From Haloarcula litorea (GTDB lineage: Archaea; Halobacteriota; Halobacteria; Halobacteriales; Haloarculaceae), in contig NZ_CP119779.1 of the NCBI RefSeq assembly GCF_029338195.1, positions 2,976,001 through 3,040,000 on the forward strand: a stretch of DNA of 64,000 bases, read 5' to 3'. The position numbers and the translations under genes were made by a program. Below, piece after piece: positions 55,238-63,802 of the stretch (position 1 is the stretch's first letter; every line of letters begins with the position of its first letter). The notes under the pieces were generated by a model, which did not search any database, had not been told where the DNA came from, and saw only the letters and a list, made by a program, of their open reading frames with translations.

Positions 55238-55474
55238 ATTCGCTACGACCTCATTCGAGCCCTCGACTTCTGAATATGCGTGCATACCAACGGGCGTATA
55301 CTCGATCCTGTAAATATATCAATACAAATAAACACTCATACGGGATTGGTGGGACACACTCAGACGTCGCAAATAGACAAGAGAGCGTATGAATAAGAGA
55401 ATTCCTTCGATCGAGCCGGATTGTGCCAAACACTTATTATATTCTTTGAAAATTGTACAGCTACCTAATTAGCT
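55238..55474. other. AT-rich intergenic region
   Basis: 237 bp of clearly lower GC content than the window average. An element TTATTATAT at about 55433-55441 can serve as TATA box for the receiver-GAF-PAS gene. No gene recognised. Confidence 0.5.
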
Positions 55475-56764
55475 ATGACACCACCGGGCGAATCGATCCG
55501 CGTTCTGCACGTCGATGATGAACCCGATTTTGCAGAGATGTCTGCGACGTTTATGGAACGTGAGAATGATCGAATCGATGTCGACACCACGACGAGCCCA
55601 GAGAAGGGGCTTGACTACATTCGCAGCGATGACATCGATTGTGTGGTGTCAGACTACGATATGCCGGGTCTGAACGGCATCGAGTTTCTCAAGCAGGTTC
55701 GCACACACCATCCCGACCTTCCATTTATTCTATTCACTGGCAAGGGAAGTGAACAAGTCGCCAGCGAGGCGATCTCAGCTGGTGTCACTGACTACCTTCA
55801 GAAAGGAGCAGGGACCGAACAGTACCAACTCCTCACCAATCGCGTTCTGAACGCCGTCGAACAGTACCGCTCGAAACAGCGCGCTGCTGCACTTGACCGT
55901 ATCCAAACCCTGGCCAGGAACATCACTCAGGCGCTCGTACGTGCTGAATCGCGCGCCGAGGCCGAATCCCGCGTCTGTGAGATTATCAGCGACGCTGAGC
56001 CCTATCTGTTCGCTTGGATTGGCGATGTCGATCAGGAGACGAATCGTATCGAGCCCCGGGCTTGGGCCGGCATCGATGACAGCTATTTGGACAACATTAC
56101 CATCACAGTTGATTCGTCACCGACTGGGCAGGGTCCAGGTGGTACAGCGATCCGCGAACGGCGCGTCGCCGTCTCCCAGAACGTCGCCGAAGATTCTGAG
56201 TTCGAACCGTGGCGTGAGGACGCACTCGAACGGGGATATCAGGCTGCAGCTGCCGTGCCACTGACGTACGAAAACACGCTTTACGGCGAACTCGTCGTCT
56301 ACGCCGAGCGTCCGGACGCCTTTGACGAGAACGAACGAAAACTGCTCGCTGAATTAGGTACCGATATCGCCCGTACCTTCCACTCGCTGGAGCTCCGGGA
56401 TGATCTGCGTGTGGAACGTTGTTTTGTTGACCAAGCACTCGATACGCTTCCGGAAATCTTCTACGTGATCGGGACCGACGGTAGATTCCGGCGGTGGAAC
56501 GACCGACTCCTAGAAGTCACCGGGTACACGGATCAAGAGATTGCCGATATACAAGTAATCGATCTCTTCCCAGAAGACGAACACGAGCAGATAGCTGAAG
56601 CGATCGAAGGGGCTCTGTCAACGGGACGTAACACTGTTAAGACGCGTTTGCTCACGGCATCTGGTGACCAGATCCCGTACGCAATAACTGGTGCACGTCT
56701 CACCGATCCCGAGAACGATCCGGTCGGTATCGTCGGTATTGGCCGAGAAATCGCCGAGAGTTAG
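55475..56764 (+). CDS. receiver-GAF-PAS signalling protein without kinase domain
   Basis: A 429-residue soluble protein. Residues 8-125 are a response-regulator receiver (VLHVDDEPDF, phospho-Asp in CVVSDYDMPGLNG, Lys in FTGKGSE). Residues ~145-300 are a GAF domain (AWIGDVDQETNRIEPRAWAG ... AVPLTYENTLYGELVVYAE). Residues ~310-428 are a PAS domain ending in GIVGIGREIAES. The chain stops exactly where related proteins continue into a histidine kinase, so it is either a truncated kinase or a natural stand-alone relay. Its receiver closely resembles that of the convergent kinase. Confidence 0.85.
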   Translation: MTPPGESIRVLHVDDEPDFAEMSATFMERENDRIDVDTTTSPEKGLDYIRSDDIDCVVSDYDMPGLNGIEFLKQVRTHHPDLPFILFTGKGSEQVASEAISAGVTDYLQKGAGTEQYQLLTNRVLNAVEQYRSKQRAAALDRIQTLARNITQALVRAESRAEAESRVCEIISDAEPYLFAWIGDVDQETNRIEPRAWAGIDDSYLDNITITVDSSPTGQGPGGTAIRERRVAVSQNVAEDSEFEPWREDALERGYQAAAAVPLTYENTLYGELVVYAERPDAFDENERKLLAELGTDIARTFHSLELRDDLRVERCFVDQALDTLPEIFYVIGTDGRFRRWNDRLLEVTGYTDQEIADIQVIDLFPEDEHEQIAEAIEGALSTGRNTVKTRLLTASGDQIPYAITGARLTDPENDPVGIVGIGREIAES

Positions 56765-56904
56765 GGACGGGTCAGCCAGATCGATACCTACCCTGTACGG
56801 GCCGATTCGCGACTTGATGTAGAAGTCGAAATAGTTCCTGTTGACGATCTAAAGCGCGGGATTACGGCTAAGTGGATAAGATTAGAGGTCGAAGCTGAAA
56901 CGGG

Positions 56905-58392
56905 TCAGTTGTAGACAGAGGGCTGATAGACGATCCCAGCAATTTCGAATCTGGCACCACCGTCGTCACTTTCGGTGACTGTGATATCCCAACCGTGACC
57001 GATAATGATCTCCCTCACGATATTCAAGCCGAACCCGGTCTTCTCGGGATCGGTCGTGTAGCCGGATTCGAAGATTTCGTCCCGCTCGTCTTCGGGAATC
57101 CCCGGACCAGTATCTTCGAAATACAATCCTTCGTCGGTCGTCCCAACTCTGACAACCGTCGATTCGTCGCAGTGCTCGACGGCATTTCGAATCAGGTTCT
57201 CGAAAACTCGCTTCAGCCGGCTGGCGTCTGCTTCAAACTCTTTCGAACTCTCGATATGCAGTTCTGCGTTTGGTGTCTCGACTGTTTTCCAGGCTGAACT
57301 GACGATATCTCGGAGTTCAACCGTCTCAGTATCGGTAATATCGGTCTCACCCACTGGATGGTCCGATACCTGGTCCAGGAGTTCGTCGATCCGATCGACT
57401 GCGTTCTCCACTTTTTCCAGCCACCGCTCGTTACCAGTGTCTTGGTAGAGAACCAGCGAATCGGCCGCTACGCTTACGGGATTTTGGAGATCGTGAGACA
57501 TCATCTGCCGCATATTACGGAGTTGTTCGTTTTGCTGTTTTAGTTCCTGTTCCCGCTCTTTTTGCTCGGTGATGTCACGGGCATTAACGACGAAGCCGTT
57601 GATGTATTCGTCGTCAAAGAGGTTCTTCCCACGTGCTTCGACGAGCGTCCACCCGCCCTCAGGGTCTTCGAATCGGAATTCGATGGTGGGTTCCTTATCT
57701 GGATATTCGATCGCTGTAAAGAATTCGTCCATCGCTTCCTGCCGATCTTCCGGTGGCATATAGTCGAATGCACATTCCCCAATCAGCTCCTCCTGTTCGT
57801 ACCCCAACTCGCTCTCACAGGCCGGTGAGATATACTTGAAATGTCCATTCTTGTCGACAATCCCGAGGACATCGGTCGAGTTCTTTACCACCTTGCTGAA
57901 CTTCGCCTCAGAGCGCTTGAGCGCTTCCGAGGCTCGGTACTGCTCGACGGCGTTACAGATACGATTCGCGAGGAGCGAGTACTGCTCCGGGCCGGTCCGT
58001 TTCTCCAGATAGTCTGTGACACCCTTTGATATCGCCTCGCTGGCGATCTCCTCGCTCCCTTTGCCGGTGAACAGGATGAACGGGATGTCCTCATAGTCCT
58101 CGCGGACAGCTTCGAGGAATTCGAGCCCATCCAGTGTCGGCATTTCGTAGTCGCATACGATCGCATCGCAATTTACCTCGGCAACGGTATCGATAGCTTC
58201 GGTCGGGTCTGACTCTGTATGCGTCTCGAAGCCTTCCTGCTCGCGTTCCAAGAATGTAGCAGTAAGATCTAGGAGGTCGGGATCGTCATCGACGACGAGG
58301 ACGGTAATCTCCGAGTCGTCGTCAGGGAGAGCGAAGACCGCTGATTCGGCCTCACCGCTGGTCTGGATTGCCATATCAGTCACCTCCGTCAT
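56905..58392 (-). CDS. receiver-PAS histidine kinase
   Basis: A 495-residue soluble kinase. Receiver (residues ~30-150): VLVVDDDPDLLDL, phospho-Asp in IVCDYEMPTLDG, FTGKGSEE. PAS (~165-290): STDVLGIVDKNGHFKYISP. H-box: RQMMSHDLQNPVSVA. ATPase: ENLIRNAVEHC, EDTGPGIPEDERDEIFESG, GFGLNIVREIIIGHGW. It is a complete halobacterial-type phosphorelay protein. The start could also be the ATG at 58374, which would abut rather than overlap the upstream gene; either way the genes are coupled. AT-richer than core genes. Confidence 0.9.
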   Translation of the reverse strand: MTEVTDMAIQTSGEAESAVFALPDDDSEITVLVVDDDPDLLDLTATFLEREQEGFETHTESDPTEAIDTVAEVNCDAIVCDYEMPTLDGLEFLEAVREDYEDIPFILFTGKGSEEIASEAISKGVTDYLEKRTGPEQYSLLANRICNAVEQYRASEALKRSEAKFSKVVKNSTDVLGIVDKNGHFKYISPACESELGYEQEELIGECAFDYMPPEDRQEAMDEFFTAIEYPDKEPTIEFRFEDPEGGWTLVEARGKNLFDDEYINGFVVNARDITEQKEREQELKQQNEQLRNMRQMMSHDLQNPVSVAADSLVLYQDTGNERWLEKVENAVDRIDELLDQVSDHPVGETDITDTETVELRDIVSSAWKTVETPNAELHIESSKEFEADASRLKRVFENLIRNAVEHCDESTVVRVGTTDEGLYFEDTGPGIPEDERDEIFESGYTTDPEKTGFGLNIVREIIIGHGWDITVTESDDGGARFEIAGIVYQPSVYN

Positions 58393-59017
58393 CGTGGTGG
58401 GCGAGTATCTTCAGGAAATACGGTGTCATCACGCGAACACCCTGTAACCAGTGCCGTTCGGTGTGCATATCGTGGAGTTCGAAAGCGAGAGCATAGCGCA
58501 TCGCTTCAGGACCCGGTCCGGATTGACCGGCACGTGGCTTGTGTGGGTAGTCAGGGTCGTTCAGTGCGGCCCGGAGTTCGTATACCTGCGATTGCTGGAA
58601 CGGTGTCCAGTAATCGCCACCCAGTTTGTGCTGTTTCCAGGCTTCGGTCTTTTTAATAGCGTACTTCTGATCGGCGTCGATGATCGTCGCTCGCTGTCGG
58701 AGTTTCTGAATAACGGGTGAGTAATCTGCCTCTCGCAGGCCGTCGTGATCGACAGACCCGTTCCTGAGATGCTGGAACTCGATCCGATCTTTCTCCCAGA
58801 GCGCGTCGACGAACGCCTCCGAAGCCAATTTGATAGCGGTAGCATCCACATCTGGAAACTGATGCTTGTCGACTTCGTACAGAGATTCGATGGCTGTCTC
58901 TCGGTTTGAGTTGTCGTGTGCTCTGAACACTTTGGCGAGTTCTTCAGCCATCTCTCTAGCCTTCATTCGAAGCTCTGATCCCCTACCATCCGACTGATCC
59001 ACCCCTACATGAATCAT
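58376..59017 (-). CDS. unknown 213-residue protein coupled to the receiver-PAS kinase
   Basis: A 213-residue soluble, mostly helical protein with many His, Gln and charged residues (KAREMAEELAKVFRAHDN, YWTPFQQSQVYELRAALN, HDMHTERHWLQGVRVM). An internal ATG (58966) could be the true start, giving 196 residues. Its stop lies inside or 1 nt before the kinase start, so both are co-translated; it may be the kinase's ligand sensor or partner. No family recognised. Composition matches the AT-richer island. Confidence 0.65.
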   Translation of the reverse strand: MIHVGVDQSDGRGSELRMKAREMAEELAKVFRAHDNSNRETAIESLYEVDKHQFPDVDATAIKLASEAFVDALWEKDRIEFQHLRNGSVDHDGLREADYSPVIQKLRQRATIIDADQKYAIKKTEAWKQHKLGGDYWTPFQQSQVYELRAALNDPDYPHKPRAGQSGPGPEAMRYALAFELHDMHTERHWLQGVRVMTPYFLKILAHHDDGGD

Positions 59018-59270
59018 TTTGGCAACTAGTCTGACATTCTACTTCCACTTATAATTTGTTCCAATCTTGGTTACAAGCTTGGTTAGAACCGACAATACGG
59101 CGGGACTGAGAGGGGTTTGAAGAAGCTATTGATACTCGGAATACGTAACTGTATAATTGTATTATGAGACCGTGTAGTGTTATTAAGTGGAATGTTGGCG
59201 AATCACTTCCGCTGCGGACGAGGTCGTCTTTCAAGCGGGTATCTGGTAATCGTCTGGAACGCGATGATAA
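59018..59270. other. AT-rich gap before the integrase remnants
   Basis: About 250 bp with in-frame stops on all strands, including runs such as AATTGTATTATGAG. It holds the probable promoter of the minus-strand pair starting at 59017. No gene recognised. Confidence 0.5.
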
Positions 59271-59395
59271 CAGACGCCCGAAGTGGTCGACGCAGTCGAG
59301 GAAGATGCCCAGAAAGCCGTGATAAAGGAGACGATTCATTCGCTGGGGACTCACCAGCGTCACCTGTTCCGCATCATCCGCGAGGCCGGGGAGAT
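59271..59395 (+). pseudogene. fragment resembling the C-terminal domain of Orc1/Cdc6
   Basis: The plus strand reads QTPEVVDAVEEDAQKAVIKE then TIHSLGTHQRHLFRIIREAG with stops just upstream. The pattern (VVxxAVEEA, then L-x-THQR-x-L-x-II-REAGEI) is that of the helical/winged-helix junction of haloarchaeal Orc1/Cdc6 initiators, common on plasmids. Only about 40 residues remain. Confidence 0.4.
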
Positions 59396-59735
59396 CGACT
59401 TGGCGCGCTCCGGTCGCTCGATGTCGAGGACTACCAGCCCGACGACCAGCTTGTGTGGTTCCGGCACCACCCCGAGTCGACACCGCTGAAGAAGAAGGTC
59501 GACGGCGAGCGTCCGGTCGGCCTACCGCCAGAAGCCTGCGAAGTTCTGGACGTCTGGATTGAGTCTGTCCGGCCTGAGAAGCGCGATGACGACGGGCGGC
59601 GGCCGCTGTTGACCGGACGACGGGTCGGCCTGCGACATCGACGCTTCAGGACTTGATCTATCAGGCGACGATTCCCTGCGTGGCTGGCTCCTGTCCACAC
59701 TCCACCCCCGCGGGGAGCGCCGACTGGACCGCTCC
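59393..59735 (+). pseudogene. tyrosine recombinase/integrase fragment, frameshifted
   Basis: From 59393 one frame reads DRLGALRSLDVEDYQPDDQL, then VWFRHHPESTPLKKKVDGER, then PEACEVLDVWIESVRPEKRD, typical of the catalytic domain of haloarchaeal phage-type integrases. After a shift near 59625 another frame continues with TSTLQDLIYQATIPCVAGSCPH, the zinc-like Cys/His insert common to these enzymes. The N-terminus, the final His and the Tyr are missing. It joins the Orc1-like fragment with no gap, so two genes were fused by deletion. Confidence 0.65.
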
Positions 59736-59987
59736 GATCCTGGATCGGAGCAACCGTCGGAGGCAGGCGGCCCCACTAACTGTTAGATGGGCCGAACGAA
59801 CGAGTGTAGCTTTATCTCGAATCATCGAGACCGGCACGGAGGGACGGCCGACGACCGATCCCACCGCAGGCCGTGGCGATCGGCGACCGAGGTCGCCCTG
59901 TCGACAGGCGTTACGCGAGGACCGATCCACCGGCGTCACCGGCTGACCGGCCGCCCGATCGCCGCCCCGGCTCCTCGACACCGCTCG

Positions 59988-60925
59988 TCACTTGTATCCC
60001 AGCGCCGCCAGCTTCTCGTCGAGACTGACGTCGTCTTCGCCACCGACTCCGCGGGGAAGTCCGGTGTGTAGGTGTCGTCGTCCGTCGCGGAGGTCACACA
60101 CCACGGGACCCTGGCCAGGACGTCGATGTACGTGCCGCCCGGGTGACGCCAGACCCCCTGTTCGCCGAACGCCTGTCCGTGGTCGGCCGAGATCACGACC
60201 CGGTCCGCGTCGACGTTGGAGAGCAGGAGTTCGACGTCGTCGAGGACGTACCGGAGATTGTCGACGGACGCCTCCCACAGCTCGTCGGTCGAGTACCCTT
60301 CCTCCTTGTGGAGGGCTTCGAGCCCCGGGCCGGAGCCGGTGGTTCCGTGGGGCGTCACGGCCCGGGAATCGATCTCGCTGTCGACGAACGGGAGGTGTGG
60401 CTGCATGTAGTGAGCGATGATGCGGTCGGTGTCGTGCTGGCGTGCGAAGTGGATCACCCGGTCGGTCACCGCACGGGCGGGGATGGTCTCCAACTCCGTG
60501 TCCCACCCGTCGCGCCAGACCTCCTCCAGGTGGTAGAACTGCTCCTCGCTCAGGAACTGGTCCGACGAGGTGTTGGAAGTCACGTGGAGCGTCTCCGCCA
60601 TCTCGTCGCTGTAGTCGCCGGTGAACGTTCGGAACATCCACTCGCTCGACGTCGTCCCGGGGCTGACGTGCTCGCCGACCTCGTCGATGAAGTCGTACTC
60701 GTCGGCCACCTCGTTCATCATATCCACCCGCGCGGAGTCGAGGAGGACGAGGAGGTCCCAGTCCCGCTCGTAGACGTTCGTCGCCTCGTCCCGATGGAAG
60801 GCCCGATAGCGGGCTTCCCGCGATGCGAACTCCGCGGTCGCCGTCGCGGTCTTCGCCAGTCCACGAACCCCGTGTTCGTCGACGTTCTCCTTCGTCATCC
60901 GGACGAACCTGTCGAGTAAACCCAT
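59988..60925 (-). pseudogene. sulfatase/alkaline-phosphatase-like protein with a C-terminal frameshift
   Basis: From ATG 60925 (MGLLDRFVRMTKENVDEHG) about 290 residues read as a type I phosphodiesterase/sulfatase-like protein: DWDLLVLLDSARVDMMNEV (metal site and nucleophile region), HYMQPHLPF and VISADHGQAFGEQGVWRHPGG. Near 60040-60055 the original frame runs on into antisense-like sequence, while another frame supplies GGEDDVSLDEKLAALGYK and a stop at 59988, an ending typical of this family. A one-base indel or a base-calling error is likely; the enzyme core is otherwise intact. Confidence 0.75.
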
Positions 60926-61912
60926 ATCCGAGCGGTCGGCGGAGATCGTAATAGGTGTTTGGCAAGTCCTCCGGGGGCGCGACGGCACGTACGCGGGCCG
61001 ACCCGCTGGGAGCGATACGCTGCGGGTCGTCCACGTGGTCGGTTCGTCGATCGCGGCCCGGCCGAGCCGTGTGTCGCCCTGTTCCCGTGGTGTGGACCAC
61101 AAGATTGATTTCGACAGTCGAGAGTGAGGGGAATGGGGCTGGTTGTGGCATAGTACACTTCGGCCGGCCCCGTTCTCTCGTCGGTGTCGGAGCCAAACTG
61201 GTAAGGACAGCCGTCGGTGTGGGTCGACGAGGGACCGGTAGTGTGAACGAGATCGAGGCCAACCACGCCGTCTGGGCCGACCGGCGGACGAGCACGCTGT
61301 ACGTGGTCCGCTGGGGCCGACAGACCGAAGAGGTTCGCATCAGGGTGGCGGCGGCGGTAGTCACCTCGGCGCGGTCGCTCTCGGCCGGGTTTTCGATCGT
61401 CGACGACAGCGCGCGGACGACCGGGCCCGCACCGGACCCGGAGTGTCCGGTCCAGCAGGCGTACGACGGATCAACCGGGACGCGTTCGGGAATCCACGTG
61501 AGCGAGCGGACGGACCACGGAGCGATGAGAGACGCCGAGGACTCGCTGCCGGACCGGCCACTGTCCGCGACGGAGGTCACGACCCTCGAAGCAGAACACG
61601 GGGAGTACGGCGTCGCGCCAGTCGGGTTCCCCCGGAAATCGGCGTCGTGCTCCGTCCACGGTCATCGGCGACGACTGGACGGACGCCGACGGGAGGCTGT
61701 TCCGAGAGTCGTATCACTGGAGCTACAAAACCTTGAAGTGTGTCAACCCGTAACGTGGTAACGGAGCCACCGAGCTCCCGGCGGGAACCACCGTCGCAGA
61801 TCTCGGGATTGGCATCGGCGGCCAACCAGTCGCCGGCGGGACGTGGCCGACCCGCCGGCCGCTGTTCGTTCTGTGCGGTAGTTTCACACCGGAGCGGCGT
61901 CTCTGTGTAGTC
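60926..61912. other. decayed region of about 1 kb
   Basis: No complete gene is convincing on either strand; long open frames here are Arg/Ser/Pro-rich shadows. One plus-strand segment, 61661-61753, reads VIGDDWTDADGRLFRESYHW followed by SYKTLKCVNP and stop, and looks like the C-terminus of a lost protein. It probably represents a decayed gene next to the sulfatase-like locus. Confidence 0.4.
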
Positions 61913-62428
61913 GTGAGTTCACTCGCCGCGGTCCTCCGCGTCGGCGAGCGGCCGACGGTCGGTCTCGGGTTACGGCCCCGGGTGGAGGCACACCTCTACA
62001 CCGGTGGCGTCCCGCGCCTCGTCGCGTTCCGCGTGACCGACGGGCCGGAGCTGACCCGGGTCCCGGGGGCGTACGCGCCGGACTTCGGCGCGGAGCCGCC
62101 GTCCCCGGTGACGGACCTGCTGCTCGCGGTCCCCGAACTCAGGGAGCCGTCCGCCGTCGCTCAGCGACTGGACACGCTCTCGACGAAGGCCGAGGCGAAC
62201 TACGGGCGGGACTTCGCGGGGATGGTGTTCACCTCCGACGTCGAGTGGGGCAGCGACGGCTACGGGCGGCTGTTCGAGGCCAGGAGCCAGCTTGAGGCCC
62301 ACGAGTACGCGGGGGTCGTCACCGCGACCCTGACGCCGGCGGCCGCCGGCGAACAGGCGAGCGCGATCCGGACTAACCTCGATCGGCTCGACGCGGCCAC
62401 CCGCGTCTACACGCCCGAACGGGACTGA
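61913..62428 (+). CDS. haloarchaeal protein of unknown function
   Basis: A 171-residue soluble protein with alternating strands (GERPTVGLGLRPRVEAHLY, AGVVTATLTPAAAGEQ) and a short helical middle (AVAQRLDTLSTKAEANYG). The start is GTG 61913 by the beginning of regular coding; no ATG lies nearby. It precedes dinB by 48 bp on the same strand and could be co-transcribed. No family recognised. Confidence 0.6.
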   Translation: MSSLAAVLRVGERPTVGLGLRPRVEAHLYTGGVPRLVAFRVTDGPELTRVPGAYAPDFGAEPPSPVTDLLLAVPELREPSAVAQRLDTLSTKAEANYGRDFAGMVFTSDVEWGSDGYGRLFEARSQLEAHEYAGVVTATLTPAAAGEQASAIRTNLDRLDAATRVYTPERD

Positions 62429-62476
62429 CTCGCCGTCGGCCGGAGACGTTTTGCCGCTGGCCGCGGAGGCTCGGGT

Positions 62477-63802
62477 ATGGACGCGGGCCGGCTCCCGGGC
62501 GCGAGCAGGCGCGAGCAGGTGGTGGCACACGTCGACATGGACTGCTTCTACGCCGCCTGCGAGCGACGCCGCGATCCCGAACTGGTCGGCGAACCGCTCG
62601 TCGTCGGGATGGGCTACGAGGGCGGCGAGACACACGGAGCCGTCGCCACCGCCAGCTACGAGGCCCGCGAGTTCGGCGTCGAGTCGGCGATGGCGATCTC
62701 GGAGGCGCTGGAGCGGCTCCCACGGCGGGCCGACCACGACGAGGACTCGGATCGAGAGCTCGCGGAGACCGGCTACTACCGGCCGGTCGATATGGACCAC
62801 TACGAGCGCGTCGGCGACGAGGTCAAGTCGGTCCTGCACGACGCCGCCGAGACGGTCCGGGAGGTGAGCATCGACGAGGCGTACCTGGACGTGACCGACC
62901 GCGTCGACTGGGACGACGCCCAGCGGTGGGCCGCCGATCTGAAGGACCGCATCCGGTCCGAGGTCGGCGTCGTCGCCAGCGTCGGCGTCGCACCGACGAT
63001 GAGCGCCGCGAAGGTGGCCAGCGACCGCGACAAGCCGGACGGCCTGGTCGTCGTCCGCCCGGGCGAGGTCCGCGAGTTCTTCGCCGACCTCCCGGTCGAG
63101 GAGGTCCACGGCGTCGGGCCGGTGACGGCCCGACAGCTCCGGGAGATGAGCGTCGAGACGGCGGGCGACCTCGCGGCGGCGGACCCGGAGGCGCTCGCAC
63201 GGCGGTTCGGCGAGCGCGGCCGCGAGATCAGGCGGTACGCCCGCGGCGAGGACGAGCGGGCCGTCACGCCGAAGGGCGACCCCAAGAGCCTCTCGCGGGA
63301 GTCGGCGTTCACCGAACCCGTGGAGGAGCCCGCCGAGAAGCGCCGGAAGGTCGAGACCCTGGCGGCGGCGGTCGCCGACCGAGCACACCGGAAGGACGCC
63401 CGCTACCGCACCATCGGCATCAAGGTGGTCGAGCCGCCCTTCGAGGTCAACACGCGCGCCCGCTCGCTGCCGGGTCCCGTCGCCGACGCCGACCTCGTCG
63501 AGTCGACGGCGCTGGACCTCCTCGAGGAGTTCGCGGACGCCCCGGTCAGGAAGGTCGGCGTCCGCGTCTCGAACCTCGACTTCACCGCGGGCGAGCAGGC
63601 GAGCCTCGGCGGGTTCGACGGTGCCGGCGACGCGGCGGCAGGGACACCGGCGGACGACGACGGGGACCCTACCCGCGACCCCGAGGCCGACGACGGGCAG
63701 GCGGAACTGACGGCGTTCGTCGAGGACGGTGCGGACCGCGCGGACGGGGCGGCTGCCGACGACGATCCCGACGGACAGGCGTCGCTCGGCCGGTTCGACT
63801 AG
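62477..63802 (+). CDS. dinB: DNA polymerase IV (Y family)
   Basis: A 441-residue translesion polymerase. Catalytic acids are in HVDMDCFYAACE (18-29) and SIDEAYLD (131-138); the thumb helix-hairpin-helix reads VHGVGPVTARQLREM; the little-finger domain spans about residues 270-370. The tail from residue 370 is acidic and disordered and carries three PIP-box-like motifs, QASLGGF (374-380), QAELTAF (408-414) and QASLGRF (434-440), for binding PCNA. It copies past damaged bases. An inserted acidic segment near residues 84-95 is halophilic adaptation. Confidence 0.95.
   Translation: MDAGRLPGASRREQVVAHVDMDCFYAACERRRDPELVGEPLVVGMGYEGGETHGAVATASYEAREFGVESAMAISEALERLPRRADHDEDSDRELAETGYYRPVDMDHYERVGDEVKSVLHDAAETVREVSIDEAYLDVTDRVDWDDAQRWAADLKDRIRSEVGVVASVGVAPTMSAAKVASDRDKPDGLVVVRPGEVREFFADLPVEEVHGVGPVTARQLREMSVETAGDLAAADPEALARRFGERGREIRRYARGEDERAVTPKGDPKSLSRESAFTEPVEEPAEKRRKVETLAAAVADRAHRKDARYRTIGIKVVEPPFEVNTRARSLPGPVADADLVESTALDLLEEFADAPVRKVGVRVSNLDFTAGEQASLGGFDGAGDAAAGTPADDDGDPTRDPEADDGQAELTAFVEDGADRADGAAADDDPDGQASLGRFD

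Noticed and set aside
59049..59483. 144-residue minus-strand frame over the integrase remnant
   Set aside because: Antisense to recognisable Orc1- and integrase-like segments on the plus strand.
59750..59990. Right-hand attachment site matching the tRNA-Trp 3' end
   Set aside because: No copy of the TTCAAATCCCTCCGACCCC sequence could be found near the integrase remnant.
60955..61761. 268-residue plus-strand open frame beside the sulfatase-like gene
   Set aside because: Mixed composition without motifs; only the last 30 codons in a different frame look like protein, so no intact gene was called.
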